In this document: positions 26,931-38,575 of the stretch, one piece after another
Layout: each line of letters begins with the position of its first letter
How positions within the stretch are numbered: the first letter of the stretch is position 1
NCBI GenBank assembly: GCA_025617745.1
Contig: CM046873.1
Coordinates: 25,341,547-25,405,546, forward strand
Direction: 5' to 3'
Source: Heliocidaris erythrogramma
Taxonomy: Eukaryota > Echinodermata > Echinoidea > Camarodonta > Echinometridae
DNA: 64,000 nucleotides
The notes under the pieces: model-generated
What the model was told of the DNA's origin: nothing
Database searches by the model: none
The model's input: only the letters and a program-made list of their open reading frames with translations
Translations under genes and position numbers: made by a program

Positions 26931-28296
26931 CGCCGGAGCAACAGTCTGATGAAAATGTCGGTGAAAATATCGTACGACGAAGTAAGCCTTACCTATGTTT
27001 CCTGGAGAATAAGCCACGTTGTATGTGAGTATTCTAGCATAAGATCCATTTTTGAGGTCGGTAATGTAAACACTTCACGCGCCTCCTTATCTGGACAAAA
27101 GTAAGAAAAAGAAAATTACAAAAACAAAAAAATCACAAGCAATTCATACGAATCCGAATCATTATTCTGCTTAAGAAGGTGATGAAATTTCGTAACTGTC
27201 AAAGACGGGTATGTCATAGGGCGATGAGCCCAGTAACTACCACATACAATATACATAATTGCAAATCGGTAAAGTTATTTTCTTCGATCAAGGATATTTC
27301 AGTTCTGCTTTTATCCAAGACCAAGTCTCAGATAGCCGATTATGAAACATATGGTACATGTGTATTTTGTAAACATCACTTTATTAATCAAACTTACATA
27401 GCGAAGAAAACATGCAGGGCATAAAAGGACTATAAAAATGCACTGTTTGCAAAAAATCAAACAGGTTGACATTTGTTTATTTTATTTATCTATTTTTTAT
27501 GTGTTCTTCAATCCGCGTGGACTCTTTTGTAGGCCTACATAAAAATACTTTACAAGAGAACCATGTATTAGGTAATTACATTAAAATGCAGTGAAAAACA
27601 AATATAGAAATGATATAGAATTAATAGACCTATATAAAATTATTCAACAACTGCAATGTTTTATTTATGAAACAAAATGAGGGTCTCAGTTTAATGAAGT
27701 AGATGTAGTTCCTTGACACAAACGCAGGACCATGGCTTCACGTAACCCGGTATTCGGTTTCTATATTTATTCAAATTTTTAACGTATATCTCATCTTAAT
27801 GAATGTAGATATCTTCAAACAGTAGCTCACAGTGCGACAAATGTGAATAAAAAAAAAGAAGAAGAATTAACCAGAAAATAAGCGAGAAATGCATTCTATA
27901 TATACATGCGATATAAAAATGGAAAAAAGTCGATAAAAGTGAGCATCTTTTGGACTATGTCACTGAAAGGACACCATATTTCCCCTCGAGCTAACTGCCT
28001 GGTTTAATTCAATTGGTTTCTATGTCAACAGAAATATCAATGAATTGTGACGTCTACCATGGAAATACTTGCGCTACAGCGAGCCGAAGATAGACATCGA
28101 TTCAGTGTGAAATTGTCTCTGTGAATGGCACCTAACAGGAGGTAGATGTCTATTAATATACGCAGGGGAACGATTTTTTTGTACTCCGCTTTAAATATAA
28201 ATCAATGTGACCGACTAAGCTCAACTTTAAGGTACCCTCGAATGCGCAGCAAAAAGGACATGAGCTGATCGATGCATAAAGAAAACCGAAAACCAT

Positions 28297-28339
<43 letters not shown>

Positions 28340-29766
28340 TTACAGTTCGGTAAAAAAAAAATAATGTGTACGATCTCTGACATCATACCAAGTTCTTATC
28401 CACCTGAAGGGCTTGACAGGAACCAAGAAAATAAGATATATGATATAGGACAAAAGTCAGATAGATGATATAAGATGAAAAACAAAGCAACAATAAACTA
28501 CAGCGTATCCTTAGAAACTTGAACCCATATGCCCCAGGCTTATTTCAAAGATTTTTGTTTCTACGTGGTTGCCTTTAATTCTTTTTTTAAAGGTAACCAA
28601 CTAAAATGAATTTTGCATTCATTTAGTTACTACAAAATTTCCCCGAGCTCCGATACAAGATGTACGGACTGATGCCATGTAAAAACATTTTCATTGAAGA
28701 CGACAGGAATCAGAGAAAGAGAGAGTTTGTCAACATTCTTGAGAGTGTGAACATTTACAACGAATAGTTAATTTACGGTTGCTTGATGGTCAAGAGTACA
28801 AGTATCAATCATAAAATAGTCACTATGATCAAAAGGGGAAAGACATGTAGGGCCTAATTTTGATATTGGTAATTTTAGGAAAAAAGATATATCGTCGATG
28901 CATATCAAACTAAACATGACACAGGAAACCCCCCCCCCCAAAAAAAAAAAAAAAAAAAAAAAACAACCAAACAAAAAACAACAAACAAAACAAAACAACG
29001 AAACAAAAACAAAAAACAAAAAACCACCAACCCCCCCCCCCCCCAAAGAACCCACAAAAACACACAACAAACAAACAAAAAACACAACACAACAACGACA
29101 AAAAAACCCACACACTCACGCACACATACATCACCACCAAACTCAATTTTTGTTTAAAAAAAAAAAGGAGTTGCGCGCGACACAGGTCCCAACATTTATA
29201 CTGATTTGTAAGTTACGATATACAGAAAAGTAAACGCATAGTGCTTATATCATGTTATTTTGTCACGGATTTTCTTAAGACAGTTTTAGCGCTTCGTGTG
29301 TGAACGATGCCTAAATGAATAAAAAGAGAGTGTATATATAATTCATATTGTTTTGAAGTTGTTTTCCTCGTTTCAAAATAGCATAAACTTCTCAAGCGCA
29401 TCTCTAAATTTAAGGGCTTCCTAGAGAACATCGAATTACCGTAAAGTCCCGTCCACATGACCTAACGTTGTTCGGGTTAACACATACACCAGCACAACCT
29501 ATAAACGGCTATAAATGAGACAGGATAGAAAGTCGATACTAGTTATTCCCACAATTTCCCTCTTGAGAACAATTTTCTTTCCAAATATCCTGCGAGTGGA
29601 ATCTGCGTGGGCTTCGGTAAGTCCAAACATGGCTTATATTTGAACGTATTAGCATAATAGGTGTGCAGGGTAGCCACAAACGTTTTCAGTTTCATATCAA
29701 TTAGAAATATTTTATGCTTTCGAAGCAAGTAACAACGTTCACATAAAATCACGACCTAGAAAAAAA
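26931..29766. other. Non-coding stretch with A/C-rich simple repeats
   Basis: A TA microsatellite lies at 28300-28336. From 28929 to about 29170 there is a long A/C-rich low-complexity block, with C11-A24 at 28929-28963 and C14 at 29031-29044. It opens long artefactual frames on both strands. No gene is supported. Confidence 0.55.
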
Positions 29767-29952
29767 ATATGAATCAAATGTACATTGTACACTCTTGGTC
29801 ACAGTTCTAAATATTCTGCATTATGAAATCTGATTATCCAGTGTTTCTCTTTCATATTATTAAATACAGTATAGGTGCCAGAAAACCAATTTTATTTGCA
29901 TTACGTAGATATGGTAAATTCTTTTGAACCCCATGACTAAATGTACGTTTGC

Positions 29953-30235
29953 TGTTTAAAGAGAAGGTTGAGTTATGGCAAAGGTAAAAGATAATTTGTG
30001 AGCTTTCTTATTCTTTTTACGTTAGTTTGGAAAATTATTATAGTAGAAAAGGATTGCTCTACAAATGCCCTCACAATCAAAATATGACAAAAAAACAGCT
30101 GAAATGTTCGGACCGAACATTCGTGTGTAGTCCCATGTACACATTCTGTGTGTAGTGCATGTGACTCAGCAGGATTGAGTCATTTTCTTATCATTTTGGT
30201 GATTCCAAAACCTTCCAGTATACACCAATTCTTAT
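29953..30235 (+). mobile_element. MITE-like repeat, AAGAGAAGGTTGAG family, copy 2
   Basis: This matches the reverse complement of 16786-17020 through AAGAGAAGGTTGAG, AATATGAC and GATTCCAAAACC. Compared with that copy it has extra interior sequence, including the palindromic phrase ATGTTCGGACCGAACAT. It lies in the upstream flank of gene copy A and is repeated at 38301 as part of the tandem duplication. Confidence 0.6.
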
Positions 30236-30831
30236 GTGCTATATAATCAGCCTTTCCCAATTGCTTTCTTTTACAATTCAATCTCACGACAAAAACTCAA
30301 CTTTATCTTTAAGCGCTCTCTGTTGATATTCATGACCTCAAATCGTGAGACGAATTTCATGCTCATGATCTGGGGATCGAAATATAAGATTATAAAATAT
30401 ATTAGACATATCGGACTAGTTTTTGGGACACAGAACCTTGCCCATCAGGTTCATTCATGTGTGGCAGGGTCGTTTCATTCTCTTGAGTGATCAATAGTGA
30501 GCTTTTGAATGTGTGGACTTGAACGCCGTCCTAGATTTTCCCAGCTACAATGGACTGCTTTGTGTTAGCTGCATACCGCGCTTTGTGCAAGAACGGCTCA
30601 CCCGTCCACTGGCTTCTCCCTCGTCCACTACACAGCAAAAACGCTGTTTAAAATTTCGCTGTTTAAATTTGTGTTGTTTAAATTTTAAACAATGTTTAAA
30701 AGACGGACCCTGCATTTTAAACAACCGTTGTTTAAGACATCAATGATAATCTTTTCAACAACGTTGTTTAAAAAGATTGAAAATTCGCGCTAGACGGGTT
30801 TCCTTCTCCGCCAAACACGGCCGGCTTCATT

Positions 30832-30901
30832 ATGGCGGATGCCTTTGTTGTTGCAATGTTGCAGAAGTTCCAAATGCCAGAGCTGATTTATACATTCAGA
30901 G
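30832..30901 (+). CDS. Captured first exon (partial) inside the insertion
   Basis: An ATG in a GC-rich context opens a frame reading MADAFVVAMLQKFQMPELI followed by YTFR. It ends at a consensus splice donor (G|GTAAGC, donor at 902). The LQKF..PELI.TFR pattern resembles helix starts of SAM-type domains, but this is a weak likeness. Part of this exon, from AAGTTCCAAATG, together with its donor and following sequence, recurs inverted at about 31260-31321. No downstream exon is visible. I infer a gene fragment picked up by the mobile element; function is unknown. Confidence 0.4.
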
Positions 30902-31321
30902 GTAAGCATTTAGACTAAATATAATGTAATCTGATCGAGTTTATTCTCAAGACATATTTGTGCTGCCATGACATCTATATGATGTCTAAATCTAAGTCAC
31001 AGTCACAGAATTAATTATGATTGAGACCTAGCTGCAACTTTGCAAGTCGCCCTTCCAGCGCAGTTTATGTTGCACACACAGTGTATGCGCACGTGGGTCC
31101 GGTCCTATACTGTATGTGTGCAACTAATTTAAACTGTGCTGCGCTGCAAAGTTCCAGGTCTACATCATAATTTATTTGGTGGATGTGGTCTAGATCTAGA
31201 CATCATGTAGATGTCACGGCAGCACAAATATGTCTTGAGTAAAACTCGATCAGATTACAATATGTTTAGTCTAAATGCTTACCTCTGAACGTATAAATCA
31301 GCTCTGGCATTTGGAACTTAC
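30860..31321. repeat. Imperfect palindrome at the centre of the insertion
   Basis: The left arm from about 30863 and the right arm ending at about 31321 are inverted copies with scattered differences and small indels. Shared phrases include TTCCAAATGCCAGAGCTGAT, GGTAAGCATTTAGAC, ATATTTGTGCTGCC and, near the centre, TGTGTGCAAC-type sequence. The centre is near 31.09 kb. The right arm lacks the 5' part of the captured exon. Confidence 0.8.
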
Positions 31322-31340
31322 TTTGTGTACAACAGCCTTA

Positions 31341-31600
31341 AACCAGTGGCGGATCCGGGGGGGGGGGGGGGGGGCACAGCCGGCCCGTGCCCCCCCTTTG
31401 GAAGAGAAGTATGAATTTTTACCATAGACGATCCGCCATTTTCTCGATTGTGCCCCCCCCCCTTTTAGAGTGAAGCCCTTTTTTTTTTTTTTTTTTTTTT
31501 TTTTGCTTGTCAGGGAATTATGGAGGGAAAGTCGACCCCATAACCCCTTACTGAGCGATTTTTGAAGGATTGGCGATTTTTTTTTTGTCCCCCCCCCTTT
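31341..31600. repeat. Homopolymer-rich block inside the insertion
   Basis: The block contains G18 at 31357-31374 after GTGGCGGATCCG, C10 at 31453-31462, T26 at 31479-31504 and C9 at 31589-31597. GCACAGCC and a following GTGCCCCCCC echo each other in inverted fashion. It looks like a separate dispersed repeat nested in the larger insertion. Confidence 0.5.
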
Positions 31601-32079
31601 CTTTTTAAAACAACAAATTTTTTAAACGAAGAAGCTTGACTGGGGAGGAATTTTTTAAACAACAGTTGTGAAACTCTGTACACAACAGTTGTGAAAAAAG
31701 TTTTAAACAACTGGGTGTTTTTAAACAACTTAATTTAAACAACATAGTTGTTTAAAAGCTGTTGTTTAAAAAATAGTTTAAAATTTTAAACAACAGGCTG
31801 TTTAAAGTTTCAACAACTTGGGTTGTTTAAAGTTTTAAACAACAGTTGTTAAAGTGACCGGCTTAAAAACAGCGTTGTTTAAAAATTTTGAAGAGTTGTT
31901 TAAAATATTTTTTACTGTGTAGTCAGATCGAGAACGCGTCAAACATGGTTTTGCCGTCTTCTCTATAACGTAAACCTCGCTTCACCAACTGTTAGCTTCA
32001 TGCTTCACCTACTTTGTATGCAGCCAACACAAAGCAGTCCATTGTCGCTGGGAGGATCTAGGACGGCGGAAACTCATCA

Positions 32080-32160
32080 ATGTCCGTGTACTTTGAACCT
32101 GTCGACTGCACATTCAATAGACAAGCTGAACACACCGCGCTTCATGTTCAACATACAGGT
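32080..32160 (+). other. Possible upstream non-coding or leader exon of gene A
   Basis: A short open stretch starting at an ATG (32080) ends with CATACAG|GTAAAC, a plausible splice donor just upstream of the P-loop gene. It lies in sequence missing from unit B. It could be a 5' untranslated exon of gene A, but no transcript evidence is available and the donor may be chance. Confidence 0.2.
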
Positions 32161-32295
32161 AAACAACAGTTCCTAACAATTACTTGCACTGTTTGGATTG
32201 CGTTCCAATTTTACCACGAGAGGTCTACATTCTGTGGTTGTGGTTGTTTTCTCATTGGGCAGGAGGAACAGATAAACTGTCTATAACCGGTCACG

Positions 32296-34804
32296 ATGGC
32301 AGAAAATGAGAGTCGCGTTCGGATCTTCTTGTGGTTCGTACCTAGAACAGTCTCAGTGGCCTTTCTGAAATGTTTGAGCGCCATAGAGGATACGGAAATT
32401 TGGTTCGAGGCTTTCTCCTACTGCGGGATGACCAGGCGAGTGTATCAGGAGACTTACGGCAAAGATTTACCGATGGAGTACAAGGGCAACGAAGAAGAGG
32501 CGCAAAAGGGTGCGACACTTTTTGAGGGCATTACGCGATCAAAAATAGAGCCTGATCGGATTGTGTAAGTATGACGAGGATTCTGTCTTAGTCGTTACCT
32601 TAGTTTGATTTTGATTTGGTTCGGTTTATGTTACCTGAATGCTAAGAAAGCATTGTGTGCGTGTAGGTAAGCAACCATGGGACCGATGGCTTTAAAGGGG
32701 AAGTCCACCCTGGAATTTAGTTTATTTTAATAAAAGCGGAAAATGAGAGAATCAGTGAAAATCCGATAAGAATTGAGACAGTTTGAAGTTGTAATCAAAC
32801 CCAAAGTTGCAACTACATGACTTGTCTTGCGAGCTCCTCTCCCATTCGCTGACTAGAGAAAATTTCATAAATTTTCATTTTCTTAGTTGTAGATGATGAA
32901 TTACATTGGTTTCATACAGGTCTTGTATAAAACATTAGTATATCAACGGTGCGTGTATGACTGAATATTTTCTCTAGAGAAAATGAAAGTTTATGATTTT
33001 TTTCATCACAGGACAAATGAGAGATGATTTCGCTAGAAACGCACGGAGTTGCCAATTGCCAATTTGCGTTTGATTCCAGCTTTAATATTTCATAACTTTC
33101 TTAATTCTCATCGGATTTTTCTCAAAATTCCATTAATCTTTTTTTCTGCTTCTTTTAAAGCTAACTTGATATCAGAGTGGATGTTCCCTTTAAGTCCTCT
33201 CCGAGGGATTTGGGAATGAGGATTAAGGCCTACCAAAGTTCACTAGCGCATCCACTTGGTTTCGAACCCGGGTCTTGAACATTTTAGCATAAATCAAGCA
33301 TTCTAAATATGATTATAATTATATGCTACCATATAAATTATCAGTAAAATTGCAGATTTTTAAAAAGGTATTACCTTATTTCAACATTAAACAATAGTAA
33401 ACAAATGAGAAACCAAAAAATAATGGCAAAAAAGAAATTCAAATGTAATTTTCAATAATTCTTATGCATAAACTTGGGTAAAGCAATGTTTGGTATAAGA
33501 AATCGTAATAAATTCCATACAAGTTATGTGCACAATATTTTGTGAAATAATAGATGGTTAATTAAGTGGAGACATTTGAAAAGTAAGCATCGATCACATT
33601 TTGGTAAAATTTTGAAGAGAGCTAAAACCCTTGGCACAGTTAGAGTTAATATCCAGTAATGATTAAATGACTTTGTTGATAAATGAAAAGTATAAATTCA
33701 CATATAACTAAACTAAATAGATATGTTAATAGAAATATTGTTAAACATGAAACTTGTTATAGTTGTCCTTGACAATGTGAATTAATTCCTTAATCAATTT
33801 GAATGACAATAAGAATATGGATTCTATAAGATATTCACACATGTTAGTGTTTAAGTATGAACATTGATTTTTTTTTGGCGTTAAATTTCAATCGCAAAAA
33901 GGAAGAATGGGAAAAAAGGGCTGGTGCAAAGAAGAATAATTGTATTTTTCATTGCCAAGTTAAAGTACTTTGACGAAAATCCATTATCCGTTTTCAAATA
34001 AAAGCAAGCAGCTATGTTAACATTAAGGAATATCATTTTTTTAAAGAATTGTTATCCCAGAGCATGTAGAGAGTACAATGTTACTTATTAAGAATACGTG
34101 TCATTAATGCGGTGGCTAGTTTTATTTAATTTTTTCTGGTGATTGCTCTTTAATGTAGGTATGGCAACCTGAAACAGAGATTCGAGGCATCCACGAGCAA
34201 GAACATAATTGTGAAAGATATGTTCATTGCATTTCCTGACGAGAAAACCAGACAGTACATGCCAGCAGGCTGCAGACATGTCTTTCTCATCCGAGATCCG
34301 TACCGGGTATTCCGCTCCTACAGGACAGCCATCTACGGACAACTTAAGAGCGTAGGGTTCCGGTCGGGCGACACTCTTGACGAGGAAGCATTCGACCTGC
34401 GTAAAGACGACCCTTCAATCGATCCGAATAAGATGTTCACTGGTATCTACGAGGTTTGGACATATATCAGAGAAAACGTGGATCCCAACGCGATCATCCT
34501 AAACACAGACGACCTTCTGGCCAATCCGGCCGGCGTCTTGTCGAAGTTCTGCCAAAAGACTGGTCTACCGTATTCCGATTCGCTCCTTCAGTGGGATGCA
34601 TCTCCAGAGGTAGTCAAGACGTGGAAAGCAGCAGGGGACAACGTTGTAATGGATGTGAAGGCTTTCTATAAGACAGCGATCCATTCCAGCACGTTTCTAC
34701 CGTCCAGTCCTTTGATACCACGGGAAAAGTTGACAGCAGATGTCAAACATCTAGCCGATGAGGCCATGCCATACTTTCAGGAAATGAACAGTTTCAAGAT
34801 ATGA
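32296..34804 (+). CDS. Sulfotransferase-like P-loop protein, copy A (two exons)
   Basis: Exon 1 spans 32296-32564 and exon 2 spans 34159-34804, giving 304 residues with the stop at the end of exon 2. The intron begins GTAAGT and ends TTTAATGTAG; the junction splits a Val codon. The start ATG has A at -3 and G at +4. Near the N terminus, RIFLWFVPRTVSVAF (residues 9-23) occupies the place of the 5'-phosphosulfate-binding loop. HVFLIRDPYRVFRSYR (130-145) carries the Arg135 and Ser143 spacing of the 3'-phosphate-binding motif. This fits the divergent sulfotransferase-domain family of invertebrates and microbes often annotated as P-loop or aminotransferase-like. The natural substrate is unknown and catalysis is unproven. 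No signal peptide or membrane segment is visible, so a soluble intracellular protein is expected. An almost identical gene follows in the next duplication unit. Confidence 0.9.
32691..33193. mobile_element. Intronic MITE, GGGGAAGTCCACC family, copy 1
   Basis: The ends are TTTAAAGGGGAAGTCCACCC and the near complement GTGGATGTTCCCTTTAA. The interior includes CTTGCGAGCTCCTCTCCC and, towards the right, the inverted phrase AATGAGAGATGATTTCGCTAG. It is about 500 bp and lies wholly in the intron of gene A. Related copies are at 39472-39984 (the duplicate intron), 45873-46380 and, partially, 54300-54427. Confidence 0.85.
33200..33285 (-). repeat. SINE-like tail with B-box-like phrase (unit A intron)
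   Basis: On the minus strand GGGTTCGAAACC, next to GCGCTAGTGAACTTTGG and TAGGCC, resembles the 3' part of tRNA-like repeats seen in deuterostome genomes. It abuts the intronic MITE. There is no convincing A-box, so it is only a fragment. The duplicate lies at about 39990-40075. Confidence 0.35.
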
Positions 34805-34906
34805 AGATCACCAGGGGACCACTATCATTATAAATGGCCAGACATGAACTGTCAGGATTACCTTTTCAACACACGGCGTTAACAGTTAATGAAAAGTTCA
34901 TGATGT

Positions 34907-34912
34907 AATAAA
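34907..34912 (+). promoter_or_regulatory. Polyadenylation signal AATAAA, gene A
   Basis: A canonical AATAAA lies about 105 bp after the stop codon of gene A. At the matching place in unit B (about 41728-41738) extra bases interrupt the hexamer, so gene B lacks it. Confidence 0.6.
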
Positions 34913-35506
34913 TATATATTTCACAACTGTTAATAACCCTCATGCTTTGAACAAATCAGCACTCGGGTCACACAGCAAAACTATTCGTAAGTGTCAGAAA
35001 CAACTGGAGAACTAGAAGTGGAAAACGTAAGAAAATAGATGATACTACAGTGACATGTAGTCGGATCCAACATAAAGATTTTTAGTATCACAATTTTACA
35101 GTCATTAGCATTTTGATATTAATCAATTTGCAGTTTGCAATACTTTGCACTTGCTTGATAATCATAGAATCATCTTCATTTTCATCACCCATCTAATTAC
35201 AAAGCTCATCCCTCGGAGATAAATTACATTTATGAAAAAACTTCATTCTAAACACGTAACGTCCTCTAAAGGAGATTCACCTTTTTCCAATTTCACAAAA
35301 AGTATGAACAAAACTATCAAACTTAGGAATTACAAGCCACAACATAATTGCTTATGATTAACACTGATCACATCCAATCAATTCTGGATTAGTGCAAAGG
35401 CCATGATTGGTAATCATTTTTAAGATTGTGCAAATTATTACTATGAAAATACGAAGAGAAAACTCGTGAGGCACAGCCGTAAGACTGAGATGAACGGAAA
35501 AGAGAA

Positions 35507-36500
35507 CTAATTAAGCGAAACTTGCAACAAAACAACGACAACCAAAACAAATGGTTCCTGCAGTTCATACAAAACATGACGATTTCTTTAAAGTAGGGCC
35601 TTTTTATCAAAATTTCAAACCCATTTTTCATAAGAAAGATGTGTTCACGCTGTACATTTATATATACTGGGCTCTGTCAATAGCTTTGTACATGAACTAT
35701 TAGGGAAAGTAATCAATTTAATATACTAAATATTCTCAGTCACTATAGGAAATGTAGCCATTGATATGTAAACTTTAATCACAAGAACTGGTTACTTAAG
35801 AAACGGTGATTCTTGAATACTATATACCATGTGAAATATAATTAAAAAGGAGGTTTTTTTCTGTTTATCTTGACAGGGTCAAAATATAATGACAGTATCA
35901 TTGTCTTTGTATTTTTTTTTTTTTTTTGGTAATGGGAGTTTATAATGGAAATATAATTTCATAACGGACGTATTGTAATATATAATTTTGTATTTGCAAT
36001 GAATATATACATTCAACTATATTGCTCAAGAAAACATTACCATGATTGTAAGACGTATTGAAAATCTGGGACTGGTAAGTAAAAAACCAAAAAAAAAAGA
36101 AAATAAATTAAACGAAACTTGCAACAACAACAACAACAAAACAAAACCTAAAACAAAACAAAATGGTTCCTGCAGTTCATACAAAACATGACGATTTCTT
36201 TAAAGTAGGACCTTTGTCTCAAAATTTCGAACCCATTTTTTATAAGAAAGATGTGTTCATGCTGTAGATTTACATATACCGGGCTCTTTCAATAGTTTTG
36301 TACATATCTTTGTATTATTTTTTTTTAATGGGAGTTTATAATGGAAATATAATATAACGTACGTATTGTAATATATATATAATTTTGTATTTGCAATGAA
36401 TATATACATTGAATTATATTGCTCAAGAAAACATTACCATGATTGTAATACATATTGAAAATTTGGGACGGGTCGTTAGTAATAAAAAGTCATCTATAAC
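35507..36500 (+). repeat. Internal direct duplication in unit A 3' flank
   Basis: Two similar stretches lie in series: about 35507-36080 and about 36100-36480. Both contain GGTTCCTGCAGTTCATACAA, GACGATTTCTTTAAAGTAGG, AATGGGAGTTTATAATGG and ATTGCTCAAGAAAACATTAC in the same order. The first has about 200 extra bases in the middle. The same pair is present in unit B, so this duplication is older than the large one. Confidence 0.85.
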
Positions 36501-38119
36501 AAACTGATCATCTTCTTTGTCTTTTCGATTGCATTACGTTAACGTTAATGATTTGGCTTGTTGTAGCTTGTTAAGACTGGCTACGATTACATATTTTCCG
36601 AGATTACATAGTTTCCTAGTTTCTCAAAAACTTTATTACAACTTATTAAGGCAAGTACAGTCAATTGTCCCTTTCGTGGTAGCGGCTGCATGTCTTTTTG
36701 TTCCAACATGAGACCACAAATGCTTTGAACTGTTGATGTCTTCCCTACCAAATGTTAACATTACCTCTGTCCAAACTACATTTTCCTTTTTTGGGCCAAG
36801 CAGGGGTGATCATGATTTACAGCTGCTGAGACAACGACTGCCTACCGATCACATTCACTAGAATACATGCAACTGTTTTTGTTTTCTTCTGTGGGTATGT
36901 TTTGTTTTGTTTTGTTTGTTTGTTTGTTTGTTTTTTTTTTTTTTTTTTTTTTTTTTTTTGGGGGGGGGGGGGGTGTATTCCTTTGCTTACACTTTACATG
37001 ACTTATGTAATCAAAGAACAAACAAACCAACGAACATACATAGTATACACCGAGAGTAGGGTTGATCATTTTAGTGTTAAAACATCTCGTTCAACACCTC
37101 ATTAACCTAATTCCCTTAAAAAGGCATTTGAATTGATATTTCCTCCGGGAACCGAACCCAATGGATAGTCATGTACAAGGGCTGTCTGATATCGATACAA
37201 AACTCCATCAAGGGGCGTCAATTATGGGGTGGCAGGGGGCAGCCCCGATAAAATATTGGGAGGGCAAACATATCGTTTTGCCCCCAATAAATCCAGAGGT
37301 GTAATATAAAATAAGGAAAAATTATGCAAAACTCTGGAAATGAAACCTTCCAAACAATGAAATACAAAAGGTATTTCACGATCAGACTTCAATTTCGCCG
37401 CGTGCTCCGCGCGCAAATTCTCTAATTTTCCCTGTTTCATGTAACCGTGGAGAATCTTGTAATATAGAGGAGTTTACAAACATAAGGGTACTATTAGGTT
37501 GTCTTCTCCCCCCCCCCCCCCCCCCCCCCAATCCGAAAAAAAAAACGGATCGAAACCCCTGGTTATTATCTCTGCCCAAAACCTCATCTCCTGGCATTCA
37601 ATATTTCTGTCTTGGAGTAAAACGACAAATATAAATGCTGCTCTGCCTGTTCACAACAGATTTTACTGTTCACGTATAATTCCAAATAGTAAGAGATTAA
37701 GGTCAACAATCTTTGAGTGATAGGCCAGGCTTACATGACTTTCAAGAACAATAGGTAGTCCCTGAAATGTGTATCATTGACTTTCGTTTCGGGATTTTAA
37801 AAAGTCCCCCCCCCCCCCCCCTAAAGAAAAAAAAAAGCAGGGGTGCCAAAACACACTGGAAATATCCAAAATCCTTTAAAAAAAACCATACAGTGGAGAG
37901 AAAAATCAACGCATTAGGGATCACTTTGTTTTAGATTTGGATTCACTCCAAATAGGTGTCTTGAATCACTCATTTGAGAGTGGCTTCCCCTTTGTTGAAC
38001 GTGGATTTTCACTCCATAACGAAGCAAGCCCTAACATTACTCCTAAAAGATTGGATTTCGAACCCTGCACTCATTATTAGGCCCATCTGCAAATGAGTGA
38101 TCTCTCAAACAATATTTGT
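36480..38119. other. Unit A distal flank, homopolymer-rich, no gene
   Basis: The stretch holds a TTTG/T29-G14 tract (36904-36973), C22 at 37508-37529 and C16 at 37806-37821. A dispersed-repeat-like block at about 37205-37440 contains GGGGCGTCAATTATGGGG and CGCCGCGTGCTCCGCGCGC. About 130 bp at 37622-37750 is absent from unit B. No exon is supported. Confidence 0.6.
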
Positions 38120-38300
38120 CAATATGAATCCAATGTACATTGTACACTCTTTGTCACAGTTCTAAATATTCTGCATTATGAAATCTGATTATCCAGTGTT
38201 TCTCTTTCATATTATTAAATACAGTATAGGTGCCAGAAAACCAATTTTATTTGCATTACGTAGATATGGTAATTTCTTTTGAACCCCATGACTAAATGTA

Positions 38301-38575
38301 CGTTTGCTGTTTAAAGAGAAGGTTGAGTTATGGCAAAGGTAAAAGATAATTTGTGAGCTTCCTTATTCTTAATACATTTATTCTTTTTACGTTAGTTTGG
38401 AAAATCAAAATATGACAAAAAACAGCTAAAATGTTCGGACCGAACATTCATGTGTAGTCCCATGTACACATTTCTGTGTGTAGTGCATGTGACTCTCAGC
38501 AGGATTGAGTCATTTTCTTATCATTTTGGTGATTCCAAAACCTTCCAGCATACACCAATTCTTATGTGCTATATA
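38301..38575 (+). mobile_element. MITE-like repeat, AAGAGAAGGTTGAG family, copy 3
   Basis: This is the unit B counterpart of 29953-30235, with the same order of phrases. About 20 bp is gained and about 40 bp lost in the middle relative to unit A. Confidence 0.6.

Larger units (their letters stand above)
30513..32075. mobile_element. Nested inverted-repeat insertion upstream of gene A
   Basis: There are three nested levels. An outer inverted repeat of about 60 bp contains GCCGTCCTAGAT and CAATGGACTGCTTTGTGTT, at about 30525-30585 and about 32010-32065. Inner ends beginning ACTACACAG(C/T)AAAAA lie at 30627 and, inverted, end at 31923. Subterminal blocks at 30645-30775 and 31600-31910 carry many GTTGTTTAAA units. 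At the centre is a palindrome at about 30860-31321. The inner ends plus subterminal repeats look like a non-autonomous DNA transposon. Unit B keeps only a stub near 38918-38955. Confidence 0.7.
29767..38119 (+). repeat. Tandem duplication unit A (8.35 kb)
   Basis: The unit starts ATATGAATCAAATGTACATTG and ends TCTCAAACAATATTTGT. The same series of sequences restarts at 38122, immediately after it, and ends at 44945. The two units align in order over nearly their whole length, including exons, intron, intronic MITE, 3' flank and homopolymer tracts. Unit A is longer mainly because it retains about 1.5 kb upstream of the gene (about 30.64-32.18 kb) and about 130 bp near 37.62-37.75 kb. Direct tandem duplication, probably by unequal crossover or a microhomology event, is inferred. 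Confidence 0.95.

Noticed and set aside
28898-29233. Long lysine/threonine-rich and, on the other strand, phenylalanine/glycine-rich frames
   Set aside because: They run through A/C homopolymer and simple-repeat sequence; the residues only reflect the repeat.
34088-34342. 84-codon minus-strand frame opposite exon 2, repeated at 40956-41162
   Set aside because: It is a shadow of the real exon. Its persistence in both copies comes from the duplication.
34456-34671. Alternative 71-codon plus frame inside exon 2, also at 41276-41491
   Set aside because: It is another-frame shadow of the P-loop gene with no start context or family likeness.
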